Origin: Phaeosaccion multiseriatum
Lineage: Eukaryota; Ochrophyta, other classes
Direction of reading: 5' to 3'
Length of the DNA stretch: 64,000 nucleotides
NCBI GenBank assembly: GCA_965112735.1
Contig: OZ218959.1
Coordinates: 868,001-932,000, forward strand
Shown here in pieces: positions 23,092 to 34,323 of the stretch. The first letter of the stretch is position 1; every line of letters begins with the position of its first letter. A model generated the notes under the pieces. The model was not told the origin of the DNA and did not search any database. It was given only the letters and a program-made list of their open reading frames with translations. Made by a program: the position numbers and the translations under genes.

Positions 23092-23816
23092 GGCCACCAT
23101 CGTTCTTGCTCCAGTCGCTCTTGCTCCCAACGCTCTTGCTCCTTCTGCCTCGTGGCCACCAACACGGCCACAGATGCAGTTGCCTCCGAGCGCACTTCTC
23201 CCTCCTCGCCTGCAATGAGGAAGGTACACCCTTGTCGTATGTAGCCGCTGTGACAGCTGCTGCCACTGCTCCTCTTAGTAGAACCACCATCTCCTGCTTT
23301 ATCAAAGATCAGCGGATGCGCGGGCTGGGCAGAACCTCTCCTCTGCGCATAGTTCTTCCCAGCGCTGCCATCCCCCACGGCAAACGAAATCTTGCCTGTA
23401 CTGTTCCTGCGGCTGCCCAGCCACCCTCCCGAAGACGCGAGTTTCTGCAAGGTGCTAATCCTGCTCCTTGAGCCGCTGCCGTGGTAGCTGCTAGTGGCGC
23501 CCCACCTCCCCGCCTGTCCCTCAGCCCCAGCCTCGGCAGGAACGTCGACGAAACGGCCTGGAGACGACATGGTGAGGGATCGCTGGTTCCGAACTTCTTC
23601 GGCCCGTCTGGCCTCTTTATGGGCAACCGGGGTGAACAGGGAGAGGGCGCGCTGTCGCTGCTCCTCTCCTTCAACTTTTCCTTGCCCTTCCCCGACGTGG
23701 GCCATATCAACTTCCGCTGGCGCGCCTACTCCGTTCTCCGCCGCACCTTCCTCCTCCTCCTCCTCCATTTCCGCCCCATCGAATGCGGCATGGGCGAGGC
23801 TCACGCCCCCGCCCAT
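22389..23816 (-). CDS. Low-complexity protein of unknown function
   Basis: Intronless frame of 475 residues from the first ATG at 23816. No recognised domain. It has an acidic N-terminal segment, a Ser/Gly-rich middle (SGSRSRIS, SGGWLGSRRNSTGK, which look like basophilic kinase sites), a Gln-rich tract encoded by CAG repeats around 23030-23090, and a C-terminal third with more ordinary composition (YSDMVFDAAV, PSVPEIQPYRILGSG). The opposite strand is also open for long stretches because of the repeats, so coding status rests on length and the absence of stops. Confidence 0.5.
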
Positions 23817-23887
23817 TGTCCCTTCGCGAGCTCTCGTTGGCGGCTGCTGCTCTTGGCCTTGCACGAGTGAGCTCGGGGAGATTTTAG

Positions 23888-23957
23888 TGCTCCGCTACCG
23901 GCTCTGCTACCGCTCTGCTACCGCTCTGCTACCGCTCTTCTACCGCTCTTCTACCGC
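23888..23957. repeat. GCTCTGCTACC-type tandem repeat
   Basis: About six copies of an 11-base unit just upstream of the minus-strand gene start; may lie in its 5' leader. Confidence 0.8.
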
Positions 23958-24115
23958 CCTACAAACATGAGTTGCTCCTCGTGCTCGCGCGCCTCACTCA
24001 TACATGTACAGGCACCTTCTACATTGGAGCGAAGGGAAAAAAAAGGGACGTTTTTGTGGATAGAAATTCTGAAACGGCCATTTTTCCGCTTCGTTTCCAC
24101 ACATTTACACATTTA

Positions 24116-25610
24116 CTACTCTTCTTCCTCCTCCTCGTCGTCGTCCATGTCTGCCTTTCCTCCCGTGGGCTCCGCCGCCTCGAACTCCTCAAACTCCCCC
24201 TCGCTCCAATGGCACAGCAGCTTGAGCTCGAACACTGCCAGCTTGGTGCCCAGCAGCGCCAGCATCTTGGCCTGCTCGGGAGAGAGCGGCTCCCCCTTGG
24301 TGCACAGCGCGTAGGGCGAGCGGTTCACCACCTTACTGTTCTCCACCTCCGCCACCACCCCGAGCTTCCGGAACTGCTCCATCATGCTCACCTGCACACG
24401 GCGGACGGGAGAGGGGAGAGCAGGGCGGAGGGCTAAGCTGAGGACCAACGACCGCCCGCCTTCTGCTCTACTGTACCCGGAGAAGCTCGAGCTGGACCTC
24501 ACAGCGTTCTCCGTGCCTCTCCTGGCCTCCACCTCCCTCTCCTCACACACACAGGCCCTCCATTCCGCCCACCCACACACACCGGCCCCAGGCACGCACC
24601 TGCCAGCCTTCCAGCGGCCCCGGGGGCAGCACCTCCGTGGCCTGGGCCTCGAAACCCGCCTTGGCGAACTCCGGCACGGACAGCGACGCGAAGCCCTCCC
24701 TAATCTCGTCCGCCCCGCAGTTGGAGCACATTATGCCCACATTGCCCACTAAGCGCTTCGCCACCTGCACCACAACGGAGGCACCACACAGACCAGTCAG
24801 CAAGTCAGAAAGGCGCGGAAAAGGAGCTTCCTTTCCTCAGTGTACTGACACTGGTAACGAGCCCCTGCCTCCGCAGGCTCTTCCCCTGTCTCCCGTCCTC
24901 CTCCCCTCCTCCTCCTCCTCCTTCTCCTCCTCTCTTGGCCTCTCTTGGCCTGGCCTGACCCGTCGCGCACCTTTCTTAAGTTGTCGGAGTACTCTTCCTG
25001 TTCCGTCCTCCCCAATGCCAGCTGCATGATCTTGTTCTTGCCTAGGAAGAAGCGGCTGTTGCCTCGGAAGTGCAAGCGAACGTCCTGCACAGCCAAATGT
25101 AAGGAGGGCAAGAGGGGGCAACGAGGAGAATGAGGACTCTTTAACCACACGGCCAAGGGCACAGCATGCTGTGCTTGAGTCGGCAGTCGGCCTGGAGCAC
25201 AACTAGCAGCAGCTTCCAACCAGGGCTGGATTCTGCGGGGCCTCTTCCCCTCGCCAGTCCCATAGGACCTGCCACAGGAAAAGCGAGCCCCCATCTTCCA
25301 TGGCCAGGAACCACCAACTGAGCCTCCACACTTCCCACCACCAATACTCGCGTCTCAGGGCGGGTGGTGCAGCGACTCACCCTCACCGCTACCGCTGTAC
25401 CTCACTATTGTTGGGAGGATTGTCTCGGCAATGCACGCCCTCACTAACCTTCATGTGGTTGGAGCGCATGTTGTGGAAGGATATGAGGTAGGTGTGTTTG
25501 TGGGCGTCCACGGCCGCGCGGATGTCCTTCATCGTGCCCTGCTTGTGCTCCCTGCCCTTCTTAGAGGTCTTGGTCAGAGTGACCACGCGATTTCTCTTGG
25601 AGCGCGGCAT
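24116..25610 (-). CDS. MRT4: Ribosome assembly factor MRT4 (uL10-like)
   Basis: Exons 25610-25449, 25084-24971, 24764-24600, 24391-24116 give 238 residues, the usual MRT4 length. The N-terminus [20 protein letters not shown] is the family hallmark. Next come [13 protein letters not shown] and [14 protein letters not shown], the rRNA-binding region shared with ribosomal P0/uL10. The C-terminal half has [20 protein letters not shown] and an acidic tail. MRT4 acts in the nucleolus as the placeholder for P0 on pre-60S particles. It joins DBP7 in this window as a second 60S biogenesis factor. The gene is head to head with the transportin gene at 26123. Confidence 0.96.
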
Positions 25611-25674
25611 TCTCGCAGAGCGCTCAGTAGAGGGCGGACCGGTCCCTCAGATTTTGCCCCTTTCCGTCTCTCTC

Positions 25675-25729
<55 letters not shown>

Positions 25730-26122
25730 TCTCTCTCTCTCTCTCCCACTCTCTCTCTCTCTCTCTCTCCTCCTCCTCCTCTCCTCCTGGTTTAGTGGGC
25801 CTCACGCCTCGAGCAGCTTCTACTGCTGAACTTCGTCGCTACTGAGACAGATGGGGAGCTTGCGTGGAGAGGCACTCGTATTATTTGCGAGGGCGCCCGG
25901 GCTTCCCGTCGCCGCAAGCGGGAGATCAAAAGTCAATGAATTACGTAATGATCGAGCTTACACCTTCAGGGAGAGGAGGAAAAGAAGGCAGCCCCACCAC
26001 CTTAACAACAACCACAAATTACTAACTACCTCCCCTGTGAGGGAAACCTCTCTCCTCTCTGCGCTGCTTCTTTGGGGTTGTGGCTAGGCCCTGTTTTGGC
26101 CGCAATATTTACAACTGCCACC
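25611..26122. promoter_or_regulatory. Divergent region between MRT4 and the transportin gene, with CT microsatellite
   Basis: 512 bases between two divergent start codons. A (CT)n-rich array spans about 25676-25772. No defined promoter motif is recognised. Confidence 0.45.
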
Positions 26123-27644
26123 ATGTCCTATGCTGGTGATACCGCTCCCCTGGAGCAGCAGATACTGGCCGTACAGCAGGCTTTGACTGCCGTGTACAAC
26201 GGTCGCGGGGAGGAGCACCGCAATGCGGACCGCTGGCTGCAGGACTTTCAGACCAGGCCGGCGGCATGGCAGGTGGCCGATGCTCTGTTGATGAGGCCGG
26301 GGACGGACTTGCAGGTGCGCTGAAGGCCGAGCCACGCCACGCGCCTTGGCGTCCTCCCACCTCAGAGAGTCTCGAAAGCGGAGCTGAAAAAGCTGGGGGG
26401 GGGGGGAGGGGGGGCGTTTGGTGTGGGGACAGACAGGACACGCCTCGGGCGTGCGATCATCCCTTGACGAATCTGCCTCTCTGTTCTCCTTAGGAACGGC
26501 CCTTCAAATCCAGTGCCTTGTCCAACCCCCACTCCTGTGTTTCTCTAACCTGCACACAGGCCAAGTTCTTCGGCGCCATGACGATCCACAACAAGATCAA
26601 GTACGACTTTCGGCAGTTGCCGCAAGAGTCAGTGCCCTCCCTGCGCCTCAGCCTCCTCTCGCACATCACGCGTTGCGCACAGCAGGCCGACCGCACCCAG
26701 GAGATCGTGCTGAAGCGGCTGTGCCTGTCCATCGCCACCCTGGCCGTGCAGATCAACTGGCCGGACATCGTCCTGGAGCTCACGCAGAGCTTCATGGCAG
26801 GGCTCGTGCGCGACACGCAGCAGCAGGACAGGGCCGCGGGGGTGGTACTGGAGCTGCTCAAGGTGGGCGGAGTGGGGCAGATCAACGGAGTGGAGTGGGT
26901 GGGGTGTTGTGTGGGGCGTGGTATGATCCTGTGAAGCATTGAAGGAGGTCTTGCTCCTGCCTCCCAGCCCTCTTGAGTCTCTGGGTCCTGACTCCACCTC
27001 TGCCGTCCCTTGTGTGCATGCAACCGGACGGAATCGAGCAGGTGCTTCCGGAGGAATGTTGTAACTCGCACGTCATCGTGGACGATCGCCAACGCTACGA
27101 TTTCCTGCAGCAGCTAAGGGCGAGCTACCCCTCCCTCCTCCAGTTCCTGCAGCAAGTTGGAGGGCAGGGGGGGTTAGTAGGCCAGGTCGGGCAGCAGCTG
27201 GGGCGCGCGGTAGCGATGCAAGAGACCCTTTACCAGTGCCTCAAGATGTGGATCCGCTACGCCGACATTCCCGCGGCGCAACTAGCGCGGCACACCATGC
27301 TTCCCTCCGCCTTCGACGCGCTCGCCACCCCTGACCTCTTTGAGACGTGCATTGATGTGCTCGTGGAGGCCCTGAGGGTGTACGAGGACCCGAGGGAGTC
27401 GGCGGATGTGGTGCAGATCATGGTGCCGAGGGCAATGGCGCTGCGGCAGGGGTACCTCGACAGCGTGGCGGCGGAGGACACGGACGAGGCCAGGGGCTAT
27501 GTGCGCCTCTTTACAGAGATGGGCGAGTCCTATCTGCCCCTCATCCTGCAGGACGCGGAGCTTGGGCAGGTGTGTGTGTGTGTGTGTGCGAGGCTGCATG
27601 AGATGACCCACCCAGGGGCTGCCAAAGGGGATGGACGGGCCGAG

Positions 27645-27701
<57 letters not shown>

Positions 27702-30700
27702 GCGTATGGGTGGAGGGGGGCACCTTGGGGCGGAAGGAAGCCAAACGGGACTAGGATGGGCCGCGCAGGAAAAGCGCCCCTTGGTAACGCCTTGGTTGGG
27801 GGGCAGGGTCGACTGTTGTTGCCTTTGTCTTTGCCTTTGCATCCTCTCCCGTGCTCCTGCTTTGCTGACCTCCCGCGCCCCCTTGGCCCATACGCCTGCC
27901 TCTTCGCTGCCTCTGCCAGCTGGCCCTGGTGCAGCTCGTGGTGCTCATCACGGCGCACCCCGTTCACGAGATCGCCACCATCCCTCTGCACTTTTGGTAC
28001 CGCCTCTCGCACGGACTCGCCAGGCTGGAGCCCGCTGATGTAAGGGAGGGAGGGAGGGAGGGATACCGTGTGCTCTGTAGTGTTTGTTGCCATTGAGTGC
28101 GTTCCATGGATGTCTGTCTTGAGTTCCTTCCCATCCTCAGTTGGCAGCGCAGCGGATGCGTATGTGGGAGTGTGCCACTGCCTTTGCAACCCTCACTTAC
28201 ACCTGCCTGTCCATATGCCCGCTTAGGTGCGCGAGAGGAAGATTGCTCAATTCCGGCCCTGCCTGGACGAGCTCATCGAAATCCTCGTGAGGCTCATGCG
28301 CTACCCCGAAGGTGAAGGGGGGGGGGCTCTCGGCTGTCCTCAGGGCGGGAAGAGGAATGGGAGGGACAAGGGCGAGGCGGAGAGACGGACAAGCAGCCAC
28401 AGGGCCAGTACCGGCCTATTCCCCTGACCCATGCAATTGATGCTCCCCTCCCCTCCCCCCCTGGGCAGACTTCGAGGTGCTGTCGGAGGACCAGGTGGAC
28501 GATCTCAAGCGCCATCGCTACGACGTCAGTGACGTGCTGCTGGACTGCTGCGGCGTCATCGGCACCGTGGCGTGCCTCGCCAAGCTCCTGGCGCTGCTGG
28601 AGGGGGAGCTCAGCTTGTACAGTCAGCTCAGCCCAAAGCTCAGCGCCGAGGAGCGCCAGTCCACGTGGCAGGCAGTGGAGGCGTGTCTGTTCGGCATCCG
28701 CTCCATCATCAAGCCTGTGCCAGAGGGGGAGGCGCAGGTCATGCCCGCTGTCATGGACATATTGCTGCAGGTGAGGGGGGCGGTATGGCAGCAGACGGGG
28801 GAGGGGGTTGGCAGTACACGTGGTGGGGAGGGGTGGACACATCGACAGGGTGTGTGCCGTACAACACTCAATCGATGCGTTTGCTCTGTGGGCCGGCCGT
28901 ATCACACATCACACCTCCCTCCCCTTCTCTTCCCTCCCCTCCCCGCCCCTTGCCTTGGCTCTCCCCTTCCCTTCTCTCCTCCCATCCCTCACGCCCCGGA
29001 CACTCCACTGCACTGCACTGCACTGCACTGCACTGCACTGCACTGCACTGTTGAGCAGCTCCCCTCGGACACACACATCCGATACACCGCCAACTTGATT
29101 GTGGGCAACGCGGCGGGCTGGCTGCGCAACCACCCCGCCAAGCTGCAGCAGATGTTCGACTTTCTCATGCAGCAGGGCTTCAACAGCCACGAATGCGCAA
29201 CCGCCACGGCCACGAGCATCAAGAGCCTGTGTAAGCAGTGCGGGCAGTGCATGGGGGAGCCCGTCTTGGCGCTGCATGACCAGCTGCAGGTACATGTACA
29301 GCAGGCAGTGCAGAGGGGGGCCACAGAGCAGGAGAGGGCACATGGCAGAAGAGGGCAGGGGCCGTTCCCGCCTTCACTCGCGCCTTACGTCCTCCTTCAC
29401 TCTCTAGCAGAAGGACAGAACGAGGTGATGGATGGAGTGACGCCGCTGACGTACACCCCTTGCTTTTACTTCCACCCCTACCGTGCCGTGCCGTGCCGTG
29501 CCGTGCCGTGCCGTGCAGGCTGCCAGGGCGCAGAGCGGGGGCGTGTCCACGCTGCAGATCAAAGACGAGCTCGAGATCTTAGAAGGTACATGCATCGTAT
29601 GATTCGATTGCTCGCAGTTTTGCTTGCTTCTTGCGCACTCTTCCCTCCCCTCCCCCCGGCAGCACCCACCCCTTTCGCCACCCCTTGACGTCCATCAGAG
29701 TACTCAGAGTACTCAGCTCCCGTCCCCCTTCCGTGCACCCTTGGTCCCTTGGTCCCTTCCTGCCTGCCTCCCCCCCCGCGCTTAAGGCCTGTGCTATGTG
29801 GTGTCGGCCCTGACGCCGCTGGAGGCCGTGGTGAGAGGGCTCCACCGCCTCGTGCAGCCCATCGCCAACGACATGCAGAACATCGTCAGGGAGGGGCAGC
29901 AGCAGCAGCAGCAGCAGCAGTTGGTCATACAGCAGGGGGGGGGCGGGGCGGCGGTGGAGGCAGCGGGGTCGGCGGGCAGCAAGCCGGCCATGAGGGAGCT
30001 GGACAGGCTCACGTGCGTGATTCGAAACGTGCAGCCTGTGCTCGTGCAGGGGCAGACACACCCCATTTTAGAGGTGATTGGCGGGATGTGGGGTCTGCTG
30101 GAGCAGCTGCAGGAGGTGAGTGAGCGACAGGAGTGGGCAAGGGGGTGCGGGCAGACCAGTCGGAAAGAGCGTCCGGTTGATGGCAGTTGATGGCAGTTGA
30201 TGGCATGTCGCCGGTCCGCCCCCTCATGCCCCCTCCCCCTCGCAGCAAAACCGGGGCAGCGAGTACTTCGCTGAGCGGCTGTGTCGCTGCTACAAACACG
30301 CCCTGCGAGCCTGCAGGAGCCAGTTCGAGCCCTTGCTGCCGGGCCTAGGTAAGTGGGTCAGTGCAGTTCGGCCGTTCGTTCCCTGTTGTGACCTGCCAAC
30401 CTGCCCGCCTCCCACTCATGCCCCCACCCCCAACCCTTTGCACAACAGTGTCCCAAATGGTGCTTCGCTTCGCGCAAGTGCCGCTCTCTCCTTACTTGTA
30501 CTGCTCGAGCATCTGCGTCACCGAGTTCGCCCAAGACACGCGCTTCCATCCCCTTCTCATGTCCATGCTGAGAGACTTGTCCGCCACGGCCTTCTCCACG
30601 CTCACCTCCCCCGAGCAGTTCACAGCGCACCCCGACATGGTGGAGGAGTACTTTTATCTGGCGGCAAGGTTCCTCACGCACTGCCCCGCCCCGCTGCTGC

Positions 30701-31685
30701 AGGACCCCCTGCTGCTGGACATTGTGAGGTGTGCGGTGGCGGGGCTGAGATTGGACCACAGAGAGGCTCACAAGGGCATACTGCACTTTGTCGAGGAGCT
30801 GCTCAACATCGCCCTCTTCGCAGACGAGGGGGGGCAGGGGGGGCAGCAGCAGACGGGCTACCGCCAGAGGGTGGAGCAGCTGCTGGGGCCGGAGGGGCAG
30901 GGCCTGGCCTTGGCACACGGTCTCGTGGGCTGCATCGTGGGGGAGCTGCCCACATACGCGCTCGACGTGCAGGGCGGGTCAGTGGCAGGTGCGTGGGTGC
31001 GTGGGGGAGGGATGAGGGAGTGGGTGAAGGGCAGGGAGGTGGACGTGGGAGGGAGGGAGGTGGTGAATGACGAGTTCGGCGGCGCACAGTTCACTCGCAC
31101 TCCCGACTCGATCCGACTCGGCAAGGCAACGCCCCATCCATGCTCCTTCTCCCCCTCATGCCCGCCCGCCCCCTTCATCTTCATTGCCATTTCCGTGCGC
31201 CCCCCCCCCCTCCCCCCAGGCGTGCTGTGGAAGCTTTCCCTGCTCTCCCCCTCCCGCCTGCGTGAGTGGCTGGTGCAGGCCCTGCAGGGGGTGGGGGAGG
31301 CCATCTATAGAGCCTCGCAGAAGGAGGAGCTCATCCACACGCTGCTGCCGCAGGACCCCAAGGCTGTGGACAGGGAGGCCTTCATGACCGCCATCAGGGA
31401 CTGCAGCCACTCCGCCCGACAAGTGAGTACATCATTTGCTCTGTCGTGGATTGGCACCTCCTCTCTTCTCTTCCTTCCCAGGTGTTGGGCTCCATCTCCT
31501 TCGTCCTCTCCGTTCCGCTCTCTCGCCCATTTCCCAGGCCCTTCCGTCTTGTCTGCGATGCTGACTGATCCCTCCTCCTCCTCCTCCTCCTCCTCCTCCT
31601 CCTCCTCCTCCTCACGCCCCTCCTTTGTGGCGTCTCGCGTCTTGTCTTCTCGCAGAACGCTCGGCGCTGGAACACGAGACCCTGA
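26123..31685 (+). CDS. TNPO3: Karyopherin-beta nuclear import receptor, transportin-3/importin-13-like
   Basis: Thirteen exons: 26123-26314, 26560-26862, 27042-27569, 27920-28039, 28227-28311, 28469-28770, 29059-29289, 29519-29585, 29787-30115, 30246-30348, 30449-30988, 31220-31422, 31656-31685; 1010 residues. The protein is a HEAT-repeat solenoid. AKFFGAMTIHNKIKYDF, the importin N-terminal Ran-binding region, VLPEECCN and the C-terminal EYFYLAARFLTHCP place it in the TNPO3/Mtr10 group, which imports SR-rich splicing factors and some tRNA-related cargo. It is longer than the human protein (923 residues) because of in-frame low-complexity inserts, for example a Gln/Gly run near 29900. It ends in RRWNTRP. 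Several introns carry tandem repeats next to the acceptor. Confidence 0.92.
27647..27700. repeat. (CA)n microsatellite in transportin intron 3
   Basis: About 27 perfect CA units. Confidence 0.95.
29006..29050 (+). repeat. (CACTG)n pentamer array just before a transportin 3' splice site
   Basis: Nine perfect CACTG units; the intron acceptor AG follows at 29057-29058. Confidence 0.95.
29481..29518 (+). repeat. (CCGTG)n pentamer array abutting a transportin 3' splice site
   Basis: Seven CCGTG units; the last runs into the CAG acceptor ending at 29518. Confidence 0.95.
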
Positions 31686-31916
31686 CCCATAAGAGTATCT
31701 TTCCTAATAAACGAAATAGTGGAAGGGATTTACCCTGCCTTTGACGTGCTATCTGCTATCGCCAGCGTCGCTATCTGCACGCAAATGACGTCACCACAGC
31801 CAATTTGCACTTGACATCGTAAGGGCCGTAGAGATTAGGCTCTAAGAAGGATGGCAGCAGAGGGCAAAATCGTATCTTCTGAGTACAATATCGCCCCTAT
31901 TTCCTCTTCAACAATC
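31686..31916. other. Short spacer between transportin and the MDR-thioredoxin gene
   Basis: Locally AT-richer; probably 3' UTR and promoter. No gene seen. Confidence 0.5.
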
Positions 31917-34323
31917 ATGATGAGACGAGGTCTAGTGCTGCTTCTCTCCACGACCTTATTGCAGGGCGTGGCTTGTTTTCAGGTCAAGGCTGGGGCGCAT
32001 GCGCCAGCGGCACGGCTATCGAAAGGAAAGGGGCTGGGAGGGGACTTGAAGGCCAGCCCGGGCCAGGAGCAGCAGCACCGGAGGAGAGACGACTCAGCAT
32101 GGGCCGCGACGGCTTCCGCTGGTGGAGGAGAGGGTAAGTATCTCGTACTTTCAGCTGGATGTCGTCTCCGAGGTCTTTGGGTGAAACGGTGGCGAAGAGG
32201 AGAGGCCAGCATTTTAAACCACCCGCCCTCTGTCTCTCTCTGCGCGTTGAATTTTCTACCCCCAAGCCTTGTCTCTCTGTGGGGAGGGCAATTCTCTCCC
32301 TCCCATTTGCTGCCTCCCTCATAATCCCCGCCCCCTCCCCTGTATTTCCCCCTTCCTCATTCTCTCCCCCCCCCCTTAACCCTGCATTTCTGCCCCGAAA
32401 ACAGACTTGGTGGCTGTGACGGTACGGGAGAGCTGCCGGAATTTGGTGGACGAGGGGGCTTTGAGGGGCTTTGGCAGCTCCTACCGCTCCGATGGTAAGC
32501 CCCGCCCCTCGCAGGAGCAGGAGGGGACAGTGTCTGCGGCCATGGCCTCCAAGCCTATGAACGTCATGCTCCAAACCGTGGCAGGGGTGAGCGAAGACGG
32601 CAGAGAGGTGGTGGCGGTCGTGCCCCCGGGGAACGTGTCTAAGGGCACTACGGTGCACGCCCAAGCGCATCACGTTATCCCGAGGCCACAGGTGCGTCAT
32701 TCTCCTCACCGTCTCCTTTCCCCGTCCCTGCCTGGAGCCCTCTGTCCCTCTCTCCTTCCTTGTTCTCGCCTTGTCGACCTCGCGCCGTCCTTTCTTTCAC
32801 CATGGTTCTCTCCCCCCTTCGCCTTGCTCTCCATCCCCTCTCTGTCCTCCTTTCTCTCGCCATCGCTCTCGCTCGCTGTCTGTGCGTCTTCCCTCTTACC
32901 AACCTCCATCTTCTCTTCTCACTTTCACAGGGCATGGCTTGGAAGAACGCCGCCACGTTCCTGTTTCTGTCCGTGAGTTGCCTTCTGCCCCTCAAGCGCA
33001 TTGGTGTCAGCCCAGAGACGTGTGCGGGAAAGAATTTTGTTGTGACGGGGGGGCAAGGAAGCATCGCGCCATTCCTCATTGAGGTACGAGCAACGAGCAA
33101 TGGAACCACGGAACTCGCAGACAGATAGAGAGAGAGGGCCCGAAGACAGATAGAGAGAGAGAGAGAGAGAGAGGGCCTGCGGAGGGGCCACAGAGCTAAG
33201 GCCCTGGGGGAGGAAAAGGCTACAGTAGTCCTGCTTCCGACCCCCTTCGCCTATTCATTGCCAGATATGCCCCTTTTCACGCCCTCTCTTGTTACCCACT
33301 TTCCCTTCTTTGTGCGCGAAGGTGTTGTCGGGCTGGGGCGCTAGCGTGACGGCAGCGAGCACGGCCAACAAAGCGAGCCTCACCAAGCTCGGGGCGTCAC
33401 GAGTGGTCGACTTCCGCTCTGAGAGCTTCGGGGAAGTGATGCCCACTATCGACGTGGTCGTGGACACCGTGGGCAGAGAGACGGACGGGGCTATCCGGCA
33501 GCTGCAGGAGCTGAGGCACGCCAAGTACCAGTCACTCATGCCCGACATCCTCGGAGTGGCGGTGGGGGAGGGCGTGCTCTTTGGGGCGGGCAAGCTCACG
33601 GCCTTCACTAACATGATCAAGAGCGACCGGGCCGTGGACGACGCGTACTGGCTGCCCGAGGAGGGGGGAATGGCTGCGGCGAAGGGCGCTGAGGGGGTGG
33701 TGGGGGCCTCCTCTCCGGGCTTGAGCGAGGCTATTGTTGGGGTCAAGGCCTACCTCGAGGCGCTGGCCTGGCCCAAGGACAGAGACACCGGCCTGCGCTT
33801 CGGCTTCCCGGCCAGGGACAGCTCCATGTGGGAGGACTATGACCCTTATAATTACGACGAGGTGGAGGCGGAGGAGGAGGAGGAGGAGGACGAGGGGCAG
33901 TTCGCGATAGAGGAGGAGACTGCCTCACAGGGAGCCTCAGCAGTTGGTGACACACCGCGAGCACCACGAGTAGCAACAGCAGCAACACAAAAGGGGTCGG
34001 GGCTGGGGCGCATCCGCGGCAAGGCTGACATGAAGCGCCAGATGGACACGGGGGAAGGGGGCCTCGTGTTTGTCAGCTCCCGCTCCTGCCGCGTGTGCAA
34101 GGCCCTGCTGCCCTACTTTACGCGCCAGGCTGACAAGTACCCCAAGCTGCGGCTGTGCCACTTCCACTCCTCAGACGACCCCACCCTCTCCCGGGCACTG
34201 GGGCTGGAGACGGTGCCGGCCTTTGTGTCGTTCGAGGGCGGGAGGGTGCGCAAGGTCACCATCACCACGGACAAGCGCGAGATTGAGGAGATCCTCTCCA
34301 AGCTGTCCTTCACGGCGTACTGA
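31917..34323 (+). CDS. Plastid-targeted MDR-type (quinone reductase-like) oxidoreductase fused to a thioredoxin domain
   Basis: Exons 31917-32133, 32405-32691, 32931-33083, 33322-34323 give 552 residues. Residues 1-22 are a signal peptide ending VACFQ, fitting complex-plastid targeting. A zinc-less medium-chain reductase region follows, with MNVMLQTVAGVSEDGREVVA and the nucleotide-binding segment NFVVTGGQGSIAPFLIE. The cofactor fold continues with LTKLGASRVVDFRSE and IDVVVDTVG. After an acidic linker, residues about 460-552 form a thioredoxin fold with active-site SCRVC and cis-proline VPAF. The reaction is unknown; by family it would be NAD(P)H-dependent, with the CxxC domain as a possible regulator or electron partner. 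The signal-bearing ATG at 31917 is preferred over an in-frame ATG at 31851. Confidence 0.8.

Noticed and set aside
27530-28189. Minus-strand frame with long Cys-Val repeats
   Set aside because: Produced by the (CA)n microsatellite and antisense to exons of the transportin gene.
31851-31916. Upstream in-frame ATG of the MDR-thioredoxin gene
   Set aside because: It would bury the signal peptide behind a polar stretch; the ATG pair at 31917 gives a proper signal sequence.
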